Below are positions 9,165-17,068 of a stretch of DNA of 48,948 nucleotides, in pieces (the stretch's first letter is position 1; each line of letters opens with the position of its first letter). Where the stretch lies: NCBI GenBank assembly GCA_035652535.1, contig DASRDP010000102.1:1-48948 (forward strand). The letters are read 5' to 3'. The position numbers were made by a program, and so were the translations under genes. Source of the stretch: Chloroflexota bacterium (lineage in GTDB: Bacteria > Chloroflexota > UBA6077 > SHYK01). Below the pieces are notes generated by a model. That model made no database searches. It was given only the letters and a program-made list of their open reading frames with translations, and had not been told where the DNA came from.

Positions 9165-9947
9165 CTAGGTGGGGCCGGCTCGTGGAGTGACCGGCTTCTG
9201 CACCTCGGGCTCGGTGCTGCGGTGTTCGATCAGCGCGCGGAGTGCGGCGAGATCCGCCCGAATCTCGTCAAGGTCGTGCGTCTGCTGGGCAGCCGGTGCC
9301 TCCAGAAACCACGAGGCGACGAATCCGGTGAACGTCCCGAAGAGACCCACGCCAGCGACCATGAGACCCGCCGCGAGGATGCGCCCTTCCGTCGTAATCG
9401 GATAGCGGTCGCCGTACCCGACCGTCGTGATGGTCGTGATGGCCCACCAAAGGGCGTCCTCGGCACTCTTGATGTTCGCGCCCTCCGCGCCGACCTCGAA
9501 CTGAAGGACCGCGATGCTCCCGCTTACGAGAAGGACGATCGAGAGCAGCGCGACGGCGAGGAAGGCGCTCTCGGAGCGGCGCTGCAGAATGAACCCGGAC
9601 AGAATCTTGGACGCGCGGACGCCGCGCAGGACGCGGAGCACGCGGAGAACGCGGGCGGCGCGGCCCCATCTCAGCTGATCGAGTGCCGGCACGCTTGATA
9701 GCAGGTCGATCCAGCCCCATCGCGCGAGGTATGCGAGCCGGTTAGGCGCGCGGGCGAGGCTCAGAACGAAGTCGGCGAGGAAAAGCAGGCAGACGCCGAA
9801 GTCGGCGTACTCCAGGATGGTCCGCGTTCCGGGTTCCAGCTCCGTCGTCGACTGGATCGCGAGCGCGAAGAGGACGAACAGCGATAGCGCGAGGATGAAA
9901 AGCTGGTACGGGCCGACGTCGGTCGCGCGCCCGGCCGCTACTCCCAC
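9165..9947 (-). CDS. Voltage-sensor-like potassium channel
   Basis: A 260-residue inner-membrane channel of the six-transmembrane type. Helices are visible at YQLFILALSLFVLFALAI (S1), EYADFGVCLLFLADFVLSLA (S2), an S3 region ending in WIDLLSSVPALDQL, and an S4-like stretch RAARVLRVLRVLRGVRAS with arginines every third or fourth position. S5 (FLAVALLSIVLLVSGSI) and the pore follow; the K+ selectivity filter TTVGYGD is at residues 174-180. A short coiled coil with HDLDEIRADLAALRALIEH ends the protein. The GTG start at 9947 overlaps the stop of the HNH gene by ten bases, so translation is coupled. The frame runs on to 10775, but that part is antisense to real genes. Confidence 0.9.
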   Translation of the reverse strand: MGVAAGRATDVGPYQLFILALSLFVLFALAIQSTTELEPGTRTILEYADFGVCLLFLADFVLSLARAPNRLAYLARWGWIDLLSSVPALDQLRWGRAARVLRVLRVLRGVRASKILSGFILQRRSESAFLAVALLSIVLLVSGSIAVLQFEVGAEGANIKSAEDALWWAITTITTVGYGDRYPITTEGRILAAGLMVAGVGLFGTFTGFVASWFLEAPAAQQTHDLDEIRADLAALRALIEHRSTEPEVQKPVTPRAGPT

Positions 9948-10339
9948 TTGTCCTTTTGCTTCGCCGCCTCGGTCGTCTGCCACTGCATGTTCCACGGTGA
10001 GTCTGCACCTCCCCGCTTGAGCGGTGTGATGTGGTCGATGACGTAGCCGGGGCACGCGCCGCTCGTCTTCCCGGTCGACGGGCACGGGTGCGACCGCTGA
10101 AAAGCGCCCGTCGCCGCGGGGCTGCGTTTCGTTGTCGTCCCGAACGTCGTGGTCGCGGGCGGATGGTACGTCGGCGTTCGCGGCGTCCCGCTGCCTGGGC
10201 TTCGGCGGTAGTGGGGCGACACGTACGTACCGTCCCGCCGCGTGTACCCGTGGACCCAGCTGCCGGCAGAGGCGCCCGTCGGTGCGGCGAGTAGGGCGAT
10301 CGCGACGACCGCGACGAATCCCGCCCGTCCCGTCAGCAC
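9938..10339 (-). CDS. Small secreted HNH-type nuclease-like protein
   Basis: About 133 residues. The GTG at 10339 gives MLTGRAGFVAVVAIALLAAP, an export signal, and overlaps the stop of the upstream gene by seven bases; a GTG at 10363 is also possible. The C-terminus has the compact HNH signature DHITPLKRGGAD...NMQWQT...AKQKDKW, with His in DH, Asn in WNMQ and the terminal lysines. This pattern is typical of small periplasmic or exported HNH proteins found across proteobacteria. The middle is a Thr/Pro-rich linker. It sits between a Thr-Pro Cys-rich protein and a K+ channel in one operon. A degenerate copy of this gene and the channel start is at 36857. Confidence 0.85.
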   Translation of the reverse strand: MLTGRAGFVAVVAIALLAAPTGASAGSWVHGYTRRDGTYVSPHYRRSPGSGTPRTPTYHPPATTTFGTTTKRSPAATGAFQRSHPCPSTGKTSGACPGYVIDHITPLKRGGADSPWNMQWQTTEAAKQKDKWE

Positions 10340-11004
10340 GCGCAACCCGGAGGCTGGTGACACGTGAGATTCCGCGCGATGCAGCTATCGCCGCACGGCT
10401 TGCCGGTCGAGCAGTGGCGGCAGCACGTCGACGGGGGCGGTGTCCTGGTCGGGGCCGGGGTGTGCACGGGTGTCGGGGTCGGCGTCCGTATCGTTGTCGG
10501 TGCGGGGGTAGGCGTCGCGGGCGCGGCGGTCGGCTCGGGCGTCGGCTCGGCCGTCGGCTGCGGCGTTGGAACGGGCGTCGTCCCCGGTTGCGGTGGCAAA
10601 CAGAACGCGCCCTGCAGCGGCACGGAGCCGATGAGGCGCCATTCCGTCTCCTCGCAAGGCGCTGCTGCGCATGCGTCGGCGCCGTAGCAAGCGAGCGTGA
10701 CGACGCGGGCGTAGGGATCGGGTTCGCCGTCGTCGCCTTCTGGGTCGCACCACACGAACGCCGGCGCGCCACCATCGGGTCGGAAGACGTTCCCGGAGAT
10801 CGTCCCGTCCTCCTCGCACGTTATCGCCCAGCGTTCGCCGGCGAGGTCCTTGCTGACCAGCGTCCGTTTTCCGTCCGGCGTGATTTGCACGCCGGAGCCG
10901 GCGAACGCGACCGTGGCTGCGAGCGCGAGAGCCAGGGCGGCGGTCGTAATGCCGCGCGACGAGGGTGTGATCGAGAGTCGGTCGAGACGAAGCCGGCGGC
11001 GCAT
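10333..11004 (-). CDS. Secreted protein with Thr-Pro linker and C-terminal Cys cluster
   Basis: A 223-residue protein. The N-terminus MRRRLRLDRLSITPSSRGIT leads into a hydrophobic export signal ending TVAFAG. The mature domain (about residues 37-130) has disulfide-type Cys pairs (AITCEEDG, VWCDPEGD, LACYGADACAAAPC). A long Thr-Pro-Ala linker follows (about 140-190). The protein ends with a compact Cys cluster of the form CCRHCSTGKPCGDSC then ARNLTCHQPPGCAC. A decayed second instance of that cluster lies at 13326-13548, so it is a family hallmark, possibly a surface anchor. First gene of the operon with the HNH protein and K+ channel. Function unknown. Confidence 0.85.
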   Translation of the reverse strand: MRRRLRLDRLSITPSSRGITTAALALALAATVAFAGSGVQITPDGKRTLVSKDLAGERWAITCEEDGTISGNVFRPDGGAPAFVWCDPEGDDGEPDPYARVVTLACYGADACAAAPCEETEWRLIGSVPLQGAFCLPPQPGTTPVPTPQPTAEPTPEPTAAPATPTPAPTTIRTPTPTPVHTPAPTRTPPPSTCCRHCSTGKPCGDSCIARNLTCHQPPGCAC

Positions 11005-11267
11005 GTGTAGAACCCTCCTTGGGCCGCCGGGATAGGTAGGGCGGCGCCCTCAAGTCAATAGCTGACGTACGACGCACCGTGCCGGTTCGCCGCCGCCTTC
11101 GCTCGGCCCCGCGAGGTCGGACACGCTGCCAAGATCGCTGCCGGCGTTGTGCAGCCACGTCCGTCGCCGTGTCGCGCTCTCCTCTAGCGTCAATTGCGTG
11201 AGCGCCGTTGACTTCCGCCTGACACTCGCAGAAAGCTCCGATCCTCGAACACGGGGGACACCAGCCC

Positions 11268-11879
11268 ATGAGACGCATCGTGCTCGGCATGACCATCGGC
11301 CTCCTCACCGCCGCGACCCTCGCGTGGGCGCTGGAGGTGCGCCTCCCGACGCGCACCACCGCCAAGGCGACGGTCGTCGTCGATGAGATCGGCGCCGTTC
11401 TCTTCGGCTCGACGCCCGCGAAGGTCGAGGTAACGAACTGCCAGAGCGGAACACCAACGATGGTCGTGAAGGACGTCAACGGTGTCGTGATGGGCACGCC
11501 AAGCCGGCCGGTGACCGCGGGGAGTCAGATCTATGTCGTGCGCACCGTTGGCGGTGTTGGGGTTGAGATGGTCGTGGACCACCTAGGGGTGAACGGTACT
11601 TCTGGCCCGCCGTCGCTCTACTACGAATCATCGAACTGCACGGGCACGCCGTATGCAAATCTCTATTCGGGCGGATTTTACGCAGGCACGTATCTGCAGC
11701 CCGGTGGCCTGTTGGTGTACGCCTCCGGAGCGCAAGAAGTCCACGACATCAACTCGTACAGATCAAACCCGACTGCCGGATGTACGACGTACGCCTACGG
11801 GCCCCAACCACTTTTCCCGTTCGCGAGCTTCGACATCTCGCAGTTCACGCCGCCGTACAGCCTAGTTGCCGGGCCGTAG
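11268..11879 (+). CDS. Secreted protein, paralogue of the gene at 25683-26314
   Basis: A 203-residue secreted protein with signal peptide MRRIVLGMTIGLLTAATLAWA; GGGGGACACC precedes the ATG. The mature part is beta-rich. It shares a set of phrases with the frameshifted gene at 25683-26314: VVKDVNGVVMG against ILKDSHGTVMG, LYYESSNCTG against LFYESNDCTG, and an ending FTPPYSLV against YPPYQIV. This defines a small family of exported proteins, often preceded in this lineage by a region like that of 11898. No enzymatic motif is seen. The gene upstream is transcribed divergently. Confidence 0.8.
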   Translation: MRRIVLGMTIGLLTAATLAWALEVRLPTRTTAKATVVVDEIGAVLFGSTPAKVEVTNCQSGTPTMVVKDVNGVVMGTPSRPVTAGSQIYVVRTVGGVGVEMVVDHLGVNGTSGPPSLYYESSNCTGTPYANLYSGGFYAGTYLQPGGLLVYASGAQEVHDINSYRSNPTAGCTTYAYGPQPLFPFASFDISQFTPPYSLVAGP

Positions 11880-11897
11880 CGGACAAAGGAGACGGCC

Positions 11898-12059
11898 ATG
11901 CCACTGCGACGCTTGATCCTCGCCGCCGTCCCACTCCTGACGTTATGCGGCCGACGCGGACGTGCTGTGCGCGAGCGTCGCCAGCGGCGCCGTGAAGCTA
12001 CGGGTGGCGTGTCGCTCCGGCGAGACACAGCTCTGCCGCTCGCAGCGGCGAAAATGTAG
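11898..12059 (+). pseudogene. Remnant of a small secreted protein
   Basis: An AAAGGAGA ribosome site precedes the ATG at 11898, which opens MPLRRLILAAVPLLTL, a signal peptide. The frame then has to shift near 11945 to continue DADVLCASVASGAVKLRVAC and RSGETQL. That phrase matches the start of the 25683-26314 family (AFVMCNRVNAQG...IRVRTACKASE), where a mature N-terminus with C...C is followed by K-x-x-E. What remains is about 50 residues with no domain after it. Probably a deleted paralogue. Confidence 0.5.
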
Positions 12060-12166
12060 GACGTCGTGAGCCGCCGAAGCGGTCAGACTATCTCACGATC
12101 GAAGCCAACGAACCGCGCCGGCGTGGGCGCGGCTTCCAAGCGATGATCCGCACCATTCCTTTGTGA

Positions 12167-12646
12167 TCATTTGCAAGTGATTAGCACGCCGTCCTTTGAG
12201 TAAGTGCAGTTCGCTTTTTGGTCCCGCGGTTCAACCGCTTGGCCGACATTGGTGGACAAATCCGCTCGCGGTCTACCGCCCGCGGCACTCTCGGTGCCGC
12301 TATCGGCCACGATTTCCATGCCGCAGTCCTCCATCTTGGAGCACATCGATCCTAGGTTATCCGGAAAAACGACCGGAATACCGGCGGTGGTCCTTGGCCA
12401 AAGTACTCCCGAGCACGTGTGATTGGAGATTGCGGATCGTTCCGTGATTCGATTAACAATTTTGACATAGACGCAACTTGATGCTGGCATGAGGTAGTTG
12501 TCGTTTGTGAATACACAGCTCTGTTGCATTAGGCTGATGTGACATGCCGTCTGCGTTGCATTCATTGGAGCCGCTGCCGTCAAAACGATGGCGAGCGCAA
12601 TGACCATGAGTGGGAGACCGACTAAGGCCGTTTGCGTTCGAGTCAT
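12167..12646 (-). CDS. Small secreted protein with conserved-looking Cys pairs
   Basis: A 159-residue protein with a signal peptide (MTRTQTALVGLPLMVIALAI then VLTAAAPMNA). The mature part carries eight Cys in pairs (TACHISLMQQSC, SSCVYVK, SNHTCSG, SMCSKMEDCG, NCTYSKDGVLITCK), which suggests disulfides outside the cytoplasm. The ending CTYSKDGVLITCK resembles a final beta hairpin. It lies 20 bases downstream of the VasI-like gene and is likely co-transcribed with it. I recognise no family. Confidence 0.75.
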   Translation of the reverse strand: MTRTQTALVGLPLMVIALAIVLTAAAPMNATQTACHISLMQQSCVFTNDNYLMPASSCVYVKIVNRITERSAISNHTCSGVLWPRTTAGIPVVFPDNLGSMCSKMEDCGMEIVADSGTESAAGGRPRADLSTNVGQAVEPRDQKANCTYSKDGVLITCK

Positions 12647-12666
12647 GTCGCTTCGAACCTTCGCTC

Positions 12667-13272
12667 TCAGTGGTGGTGTAGAAGATCACAAAGCGCTTGA
12701 TTACCGTTGTATTGCTTCAGGCATTTGGCCATTGCCGCTTTTGCAGCCTGGGCTTGAGCCTCTCGTACGTTTGGTCCCTGAAGCTTCCAATTGCATGCCT
12801 TGGCGATGTCACCAATCTTGTCGCCTAGTCCCTCGATGTCGAAGTCTGCCACCCACGTGCTACCGGAGGGGACGAACCAGGGAACCTGGATGCGCATTCG
12901 CTTCGCCTTCAGCATATCCCGAATCAAAGGAACTGGGTTGCGCGTGAAGGCGCTTTTGTGATCGGTACCCGCGATCCAGCTACTACTCACAGCCTTCTGG
13001 TCATCCAAGCGATAGACGATCTTTACCGAGCCATTCATATAGTCCGATTCGAGCACGCTATCGGCATCGATCCAAAGGTCGGTCTCGGTCTTTTGGCATC
13101 TAATCAAGAGAGTTGCAGTGCCCGATGTGATCGACCCAGACCATTTGTTAGTGGAAATGGTGTCAATTGAAACCCGCTTTACGTCTGTCATCTGGTCGGT
13201 GTTTTGATGTGGCCCATTCCATTCGGCCGTCGCGGGCAACGACCGATTCAGTAGGCAAAACAGTACCAACAT
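12667..13272 (-). CDS. VasI/TagO-like exported protein
   Basis: A 201-residue protein; the ATG at 13272 (MLVLFCLLNRSLPATAEW) opens a signal peptide, with a GTG at 13287 as alternative. The mature domain reads like VasI/TagO, a periplasmic protein first noted in type VI secretion clusters. The order is a beta start (SGSITSGTATLLIRCQKTE), then VKIVYRLDDQKAVSSSW, then SAFTRNPVPLIRDMLKAKRM, then ADFDIEGLGDKIGDIAKACNW. The family's Arg-x-D-D, the Ser-Trp, and the final A-C-x-W are all present. No other type VI genes are in the window, so this is an orphan. The C-terminal Ala/Gln helix and LLHHH tail are extra. Confidence 0.75.
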   Translation of the reverse strand: MLVLFCLLNRSLPATAEWNGPHQNTDQMTDVKRVSIDTISTNKWSGSITSGTATLLIRCQKTETDLWIDADSVLESDYMNGSVKIVYRLDDQKAVSSSWIAGTDHKSAFTRNPVPLIRDMLKAKRMRIQVPWFVPSGSTWVADFDIEGLGDKIGDIAKACNWKLQGPNVREAQAQAAKAAMAKCLKQYNGNQALCDLLHHH

Positions 13273-13325
13273 CAAGATTCTAAACACCGGCTCGTGCCTC
13301 TCGCTGAGATGCGGTCTAACCCCTA

Positions 13326-13548
13326 TCAGCAACGCCCATCCAGCGCCTGATGAGGTGTGAAGTTGCGCGAGATGCAGTTGTTCCGCGTACGGTTTGTCCC
13401 TCGTGCAGACGTTGCAGCAAGATGGCGCTCTGGGCCATCGGAGCGCGGGCGTGTGCGGAGTTGGCGCCGGTGTCTTCCTAGCCGTTAGTGAAGGCACCAC
13501 GAAGCGGTGAGAGCGACTTCTGAGAGTAACGGGCCGTCGGTGGGCCAT
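13326..13548 (-). pseudogene. Decayed Thr-Pro/Cys-cluster protein
   Basis: The frame from 13548 begins MAHRRPVTLRSRSHRF, has a TPAPTPHTPAL linker and reaches CCNVCTRDKP. In the intact relative at 10333 the equivalent is CCRHCSTGKPCGDSC. After KP the homology continues in another frame (NCISRNFT..HQAL) to a stop at 13326. At least one frameshift and several substitutions separate it from a working copy. The main secreted domain present at 10333 is missing, so this is a deleted as well as frameshifted paralogue. Confidence 0.65.
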
Positions 13549-13882
13549 GGGTTGCCTCCAAGAGGGGTGAAAGCGAGGGGGGTAGAGCGCGTCGGGACGA
13601 GGATGTCAATCCCCCGCGCCCTCTCTGATAGCGCGAACGAGAACTAGGCGCGTCAGGGCCAATGTATTCAAATCCTGGCGGAGAGCGTGCGGCCGCTAGC
13701 CCGAAGAACTGTCGGGCAAAGATCCTTTAGGATTTCGGCGGACTTCCGTTGAAATCTCTTTTTGAGATCCGCCCTTCCGGCCTTCAGCTGGTGCGTCTCC
13801 GGGGGGCCTGGTTCCCGCAGATCCCGCGGATCGACTACCCCGGAGTCCCGCTGTGGGCGCAGGGAGGGTAGAGCTGTAGCCG
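13549..13882 (+). other. Stretch without a convincing gene
   Basis: Open frames on both strands overlap here, but none has a coding-like composition, export signal or recognisable motif. The bases just before 13560 on the minus strand (gaggcaacccatggcc) probably served the decayed gene ending at 13326. Nothing else seen. Confidence 0.4.
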
Positions 13883-14041
13883 ATGCCGGCCATGACGTTC
13901 CCGGCCGACTCGGTCGAGGAGGACGCTCCGAAAGGAGCCGCGACGAGGCTCGATCGCAAGCTCGACGAGCGGATCCGAAGCGCGGGCGGCGACGACGAGG
14001 CGTGGCGAAAGCGGGCTCGCCCTGACGAGGCGGGCCGGTGA
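13883..14041 (+). CDS. Possible small acidic/basic protein
   Basis: An ATG at 13883 opens 52 residues: MPAMTFPADSVEEDAPKGAA then TRLDRKLDERIRSAGGDDEA, ending RARPDEAGR. The mixed-charge helical composition and GC-rich third positions look coding. A GGGAGGG lies about 14 bases upstream, a little far for a ribosome site. It may be a real small gene or a stub. From 14042 to 14338 I see nothing further apart from the presumed promoter of the lipoprotein pair. Confidence 0.3.
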   Translation: MPAMTFPADSVEEDAPKGAATRLDRKLDERIRSAGGDDEAWRKRARPDEAGR

Positions 14042-14338
14042 GGGCGCGCGCACTGGATATGGGCGAAGACGAGACGATATCGATCAAGTTTTGGCCGGCA
14101 TTGTGGGACCTTCGGCATGGTCTTGGTGACGATGACAAATCCCCTGCGACCTCGGCATTCGGCACCTGTCCCAACCCAGCGCGAGTCACGATGCCCACCG
14201 CCTGCACTCGGAGGGCCAGCGGCGCCACGCAGCGATTCCTCAGAAGGAGGGTTGACTGACATCCTCATGTTGGTCTACGGGCGCCCTCCAGAGACGATCA
14301 CTTGTCCAAAGACGTCGTTACCTCATCCCGGAGTGACT

Positions 14339-14986
14339 ATGTACTTGACTATATCCGACCGACGCACCGGACAGGCCGAAGGGAGGCCCAAACACAGAGC
14401 GGCTATCGCGTTGTTTTTGGCGGTTGGCTCATCAGGGTGCGCTCCCATGAGGGTGCCGCTGGGCTACGGAACACTCGACGTGAATCCGCCCGCCCCTAAA
14501 ACGGAAGCCGGCCAGATCGCCGTTGCGCGCTTCGATGATGCTCGGTCTTCCGAGTACGCAACGGGAGATGAGATTGGACAGATGAGGAATCTCTATGGAA
14601 TGCCGGTAAAGAAGATCGAAGGTAGTCAGAATCCGGTCCTCTGGGTTTCCGGCGGTCTCGTAAACGGCCTCGCTGCGGAAGGGTTCACTGTCGAGCGGGT
14701 AGAGTCAGCGCAAACAGCAGGCGCTCTTCCAACGGTTGTGGGCAAGGTATCCAAAGTGTTTGTCGATACCTATATGGCGCAAACAGCGTGGGTCGACGCG
14801 GAGGTTGGAATCGATCAACGCGGAGTACGGTTATTCTCCACAAGTTGCTCCGGCGAAGCGACTCAAACCGGATGGTGGGGCACGGAAGAGGAGTATCGGA
14901 GCATTCTCGCTCTCGCCATGGAGAATTTTCTAAAAGCGTGTGTTCCTAAGCTTACGCCAATCTTAAGCCAGTACGCTGCCAAGTGA
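14339..14986 (+). CDS. YajG-like lipoprotein (copy 1)
   Basis: A 215-residue lipoprotein starting MYLTISDRRTG at 14339; the signal region AAIALFLAVGSSGCAPM ends in a lipobox with Cys at about residue 38. After VPLGYGTLDV come IAVARFDDARS, VLWVSGGLVNGLAAEGF, VVGKVSKVFVDTYMAQTAWV and a C-terminal helix. This order resembles YajG-type outer-membrane lipoproteins, a moderate-confidence family call. The stop overlaps the GTG of the SHOCT gene (GTGA). A paralogous pair lies inverted at 44913-45814, with about 20 differences over the last 170 residues. The track is open to 14117 upstream, but no earlier start has a signal. Confidence 0.85.
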   Translation: MYLTISDRRTGQAEGRPKHRAAIALFLAVGSSGCAPMRVPLGYGTLDVNPPAPKTEAGQIAVARFDDARSSEYATGDEIGQMRNLYGMPVKKIEGSQNPVLWVSGGLVNGLAAEGFTVERVESAQTAGALPTVVGKVSKVFVDTYMAQTAWVDAEVGIDQRGVRLFSTSCSGEATQTGWWGTEEEYRSILALAMENFLKACVPKLTPILSQYAAK

Positions 14987-15246
14987 GACCTTCCGGCAGC
15001 CTGTGGTTAGCAGTTCTCCTCGCGACCGGCTGTCAGACCGTTGTACCGATAAAGGAGACAGCTCCGAATGAGTGGATGCCGACGTATTCGGAACCCATTG
15101 CGCCGTCCTCCGCGGCCAGTCCTCGACAAGTCGCAAAGGGGTCGGTCGAGTCGCGGCTTCGACAGCTTCAAACTCTACGCGACCAGGGATTGATCACCGA
15201 CAGCGAACTCAAGGAGCGACGCCGGGAGATCCTAAAGGATCTTTGA
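14983..15246 (+). CDS. SHOCT-domain lipoprotein (copy 1)
   Basis: An 87-residue lipoprotein. The GTG at 14983 overlaps the stop of the YajG-like gene by four bases, so it is translationally coupled. The signal MRPSGSLWLAVLLATGCQTV has Cys17 as lipid site. A short spacer with MPTYSEP leads to the C-terminal SHOCT helix pair: SRLRQLQTLRDQGLITDSEL then KERRREILKDL. SHOCT domains are short oligomerisation or binding modules found at C-termini. The partner YajG-like protein is the obvious candidate ligand. The second copy at 44913 keeps the same arrangement. Confidence 0.88.
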   Translation: MRPSGSLWLAVLLATGCQTVVPIKETAPNEWMPTYSEPIAPSSAASPRQVAKGSVESRLRQLQTLRDQGLITDSELKERRREILKDL

Positions 15247-15473
15247 TCGCGATCCGCTTCAAGGCGGAATCGAAACCGACGAAGTTCCATTATTACGAGA
15301 AGACCGGTCTTCCCGGTGGTCCAGGATGCACGAACGAATCCGAGGCGGCCGACCGGCTGAAGTGGTCCACTGCCAAGTGTTCTGGTCTCTTCGTCGGACA
15401 AGCAAAGTGGTCTCTGAACCAATTGACTTCTTGGTCCTGACCGAAATCTCGGGTCCGCTTGGAGGACCTCCAG

Positions 15474-15659
15474 ATGCGCCGCTACCTCCTCCGACTCGTT
15501 CTCCCCATGTTCGCTTCGTCGGTCGCAGCCACATCCCCGACTCAGACACAGCTCTGCGAAGCCGACATGATGCCGCGCTGGTCGCCACGCTGCGCGGGCT
15601 TCTCACCGAATTGGGTCTGCGTCGCCCTGTACGCGAGGCGGCCCGACCTAGGCGCATAG
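15474..15659 (+). CDS. Small secreted peptide
   Basis: A 61-residue frame from the ATG at 15474, with TTGGAGGACC placing GGAGG about nine bases before it. MRRYLLRLVLPMFASSVAA is a clean signal peptide. The mature part has three Cys (QLCEADMM, RCAGFSPNWVCV) and would be about 40 residues. The preceding stretch 15247-15473 shows one coding-like phrase (FHYYEKTGLPGGPGCTNESE) without a start. No family recognised. Confidence 0.5.
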   Translation: MRRYLLRLVLPMFASSVAATSPTQTQLCEADMMPRWSPRCAGFSPNWVCVALYARRPDLGA

Positions 15660-16192
15660 CTCGCCATGAAGTACGCCGCGCCCGCGGAAGGCCCCGAACG
15701 ATGACGCGAGCGCCGACGACGCGGGCGAGGCCGACGCGAAGCAAGCGTGAGCCGGCGCCATCGACTGTCCGTGCGCGGTCGACGCAGTCGCGCGACTCGT
15801 GAGCCCGAACGTCGCTTTTTTGGCGACATCGCGAACCGCGAACGGGTCACTCGGCCGCTCGGCTCCGCAGCAAGGCGGCGGAGGGCGCCCTATTTGCGTG
15901 GATGTCCTACCCCAAGCGGATCACGCGGTTGGCCAGTCGAGCCAAACCGCTACGGGGCCGTTCTGGTCGCCAGGTACGCGAGCCGCCCGCGATGCCAGGC
16001 TGTCTGGCGTAGGGGCACGCTGCGCTGCTATCGCCGGGACCGACGAAGCGGGCGCGGTTGGCGAGGCGGGTGAGGGGAGCGAGCGGGAGGATGAGCAGCG
16101 CCGACGGGTCCAAGCGCACGGCCGGGCTCCCCGCGGGGGCATCGAATCCGCGCCCGGCCTACGGGCCTCCCCCTTCCTGTCTGCTGAGATGC
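15660..16192 (+). other. Gene-poor, low-complexity stretch
   Basis: Arg/Pro-rich frames on both strands, none with a plausible start, signal or motif. The right part probably contains the degraded N-terminal half of the IS5 transposase whose recognisable part starts at 16193, but I cannot align it by eye. Confidence 0.4.
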
Positions 16193-16803
16193 TTTCGGCC
16201 GAAGGCGGAGAAGCCCGAGGACCGGCCACCTACGGACGATCCGGGTAATTCGACGGTGAGCTTCCACGGCGAGCGGCGCTCGAACGAGAGCCGCCAGTCG
16301 ACGACAGACCCCGAGGCGCGGCTCATGCGCAAGGAGCCAGGCAAGGAGGCCTAGCTCCGCTTCTTGGGGCACGTGCTCATAGAGAATCGCAACGGCCTGT
16401 GAGTCGACATCTCCGTGGCGCCGGCGAACGGGACATTGGAGCGAGAGCAGGCGCTGAGCCATCGGGTGGGCACAAGACCGCGGCATCCAGGGTGAGAACT
16501 GCGAGTGCCGACAAGAGCTACGACGCGGCCTCGTTCACCGGCGTTCTCCAGAGCGTCGGGGTGACGCCGCACGTGGCGCAGAACACGACGAACCGGCGCT
16601 CGTCGATCGACGGGCGAACGACGCGTCATGCGAGCTTCGCGGTGAGCCAGCGATGCCGCAAGCGGGTCGAGAAGATCTTCGGGTCGATGAAGGTGATCGG
16701 CGGCTTGAGGAAGACGAGGTATCGCGGAGTCGAGCGGACGGGCCTGTGGGCGTACCTTGTCGCAACGGCCTACAACCCGGTCCGGATGGTGAAGCTGCAG
16801 CCG
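16193..16803 (+). mobile_element. IS5-family transposase relic (copy 1)
   Basis: The frame at 16193 reads FRPKAEKPEDRPP...NSTVSFHGERRSNES then TTDPEARLMRKEPGKEA, the segment around the first catalytic region of IS5-type DDE transposases. An in-frame TAG at 16351 and TGA near 16398 interrupt LRFLGHVLIENRNGL. After a frame change the C-terminal part runs from ADKSYDAASFTGVLQ (16507) through QNTTNRRSSIDGRTTRH, RCRKRVEKIFG and GLRKTRYRG to TAYNPVRMVKL (16803). The family's usual D, D and E positions are recognisable in type, but two stops and at least one frameshift make it inactive. No terminal inverted repeats identified. Confidence 0.8.
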
Positions 16804-17068
16804 GACACGCGAGCGACAGCATCGATTGACGCCGCCCTCAGGCGCCCCACCGGATCCCGCTCCCTGCCCCGAGCAGAGAGATTCCCCACCCGACATGGCT
16901 CCGGCTGCGTCAGAATGGACCAACCCGAATCGCCGCCACCGGTGGCAGGATTCGTCCGCCTTTCGGTCCGAGTGACCCTTTCCCTCGATTGTTCCGTGGA
17001 CAATCGCCATTGACTTGTGCGACCCTTCGACGGTTTTCGTTGCAAACGCGCTTCCGTGAGTTCGGCAA

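Noticed and set aside
9948-10775. N-terminal extension of the K+ channel frame to 536 residues
   Set aside because: It is out of frame with and overlaps two well-supported genes (HNH and Thr-Pro proteins) and is Arg/Pro-rich; the GTG at 9947 fits the operon.
13668-14268. Overlapping minus-strand frames of 186 and 190 residues
   Set aside because: Ser/Pro/Arg-rich shadow composition, no start signal, no motif.
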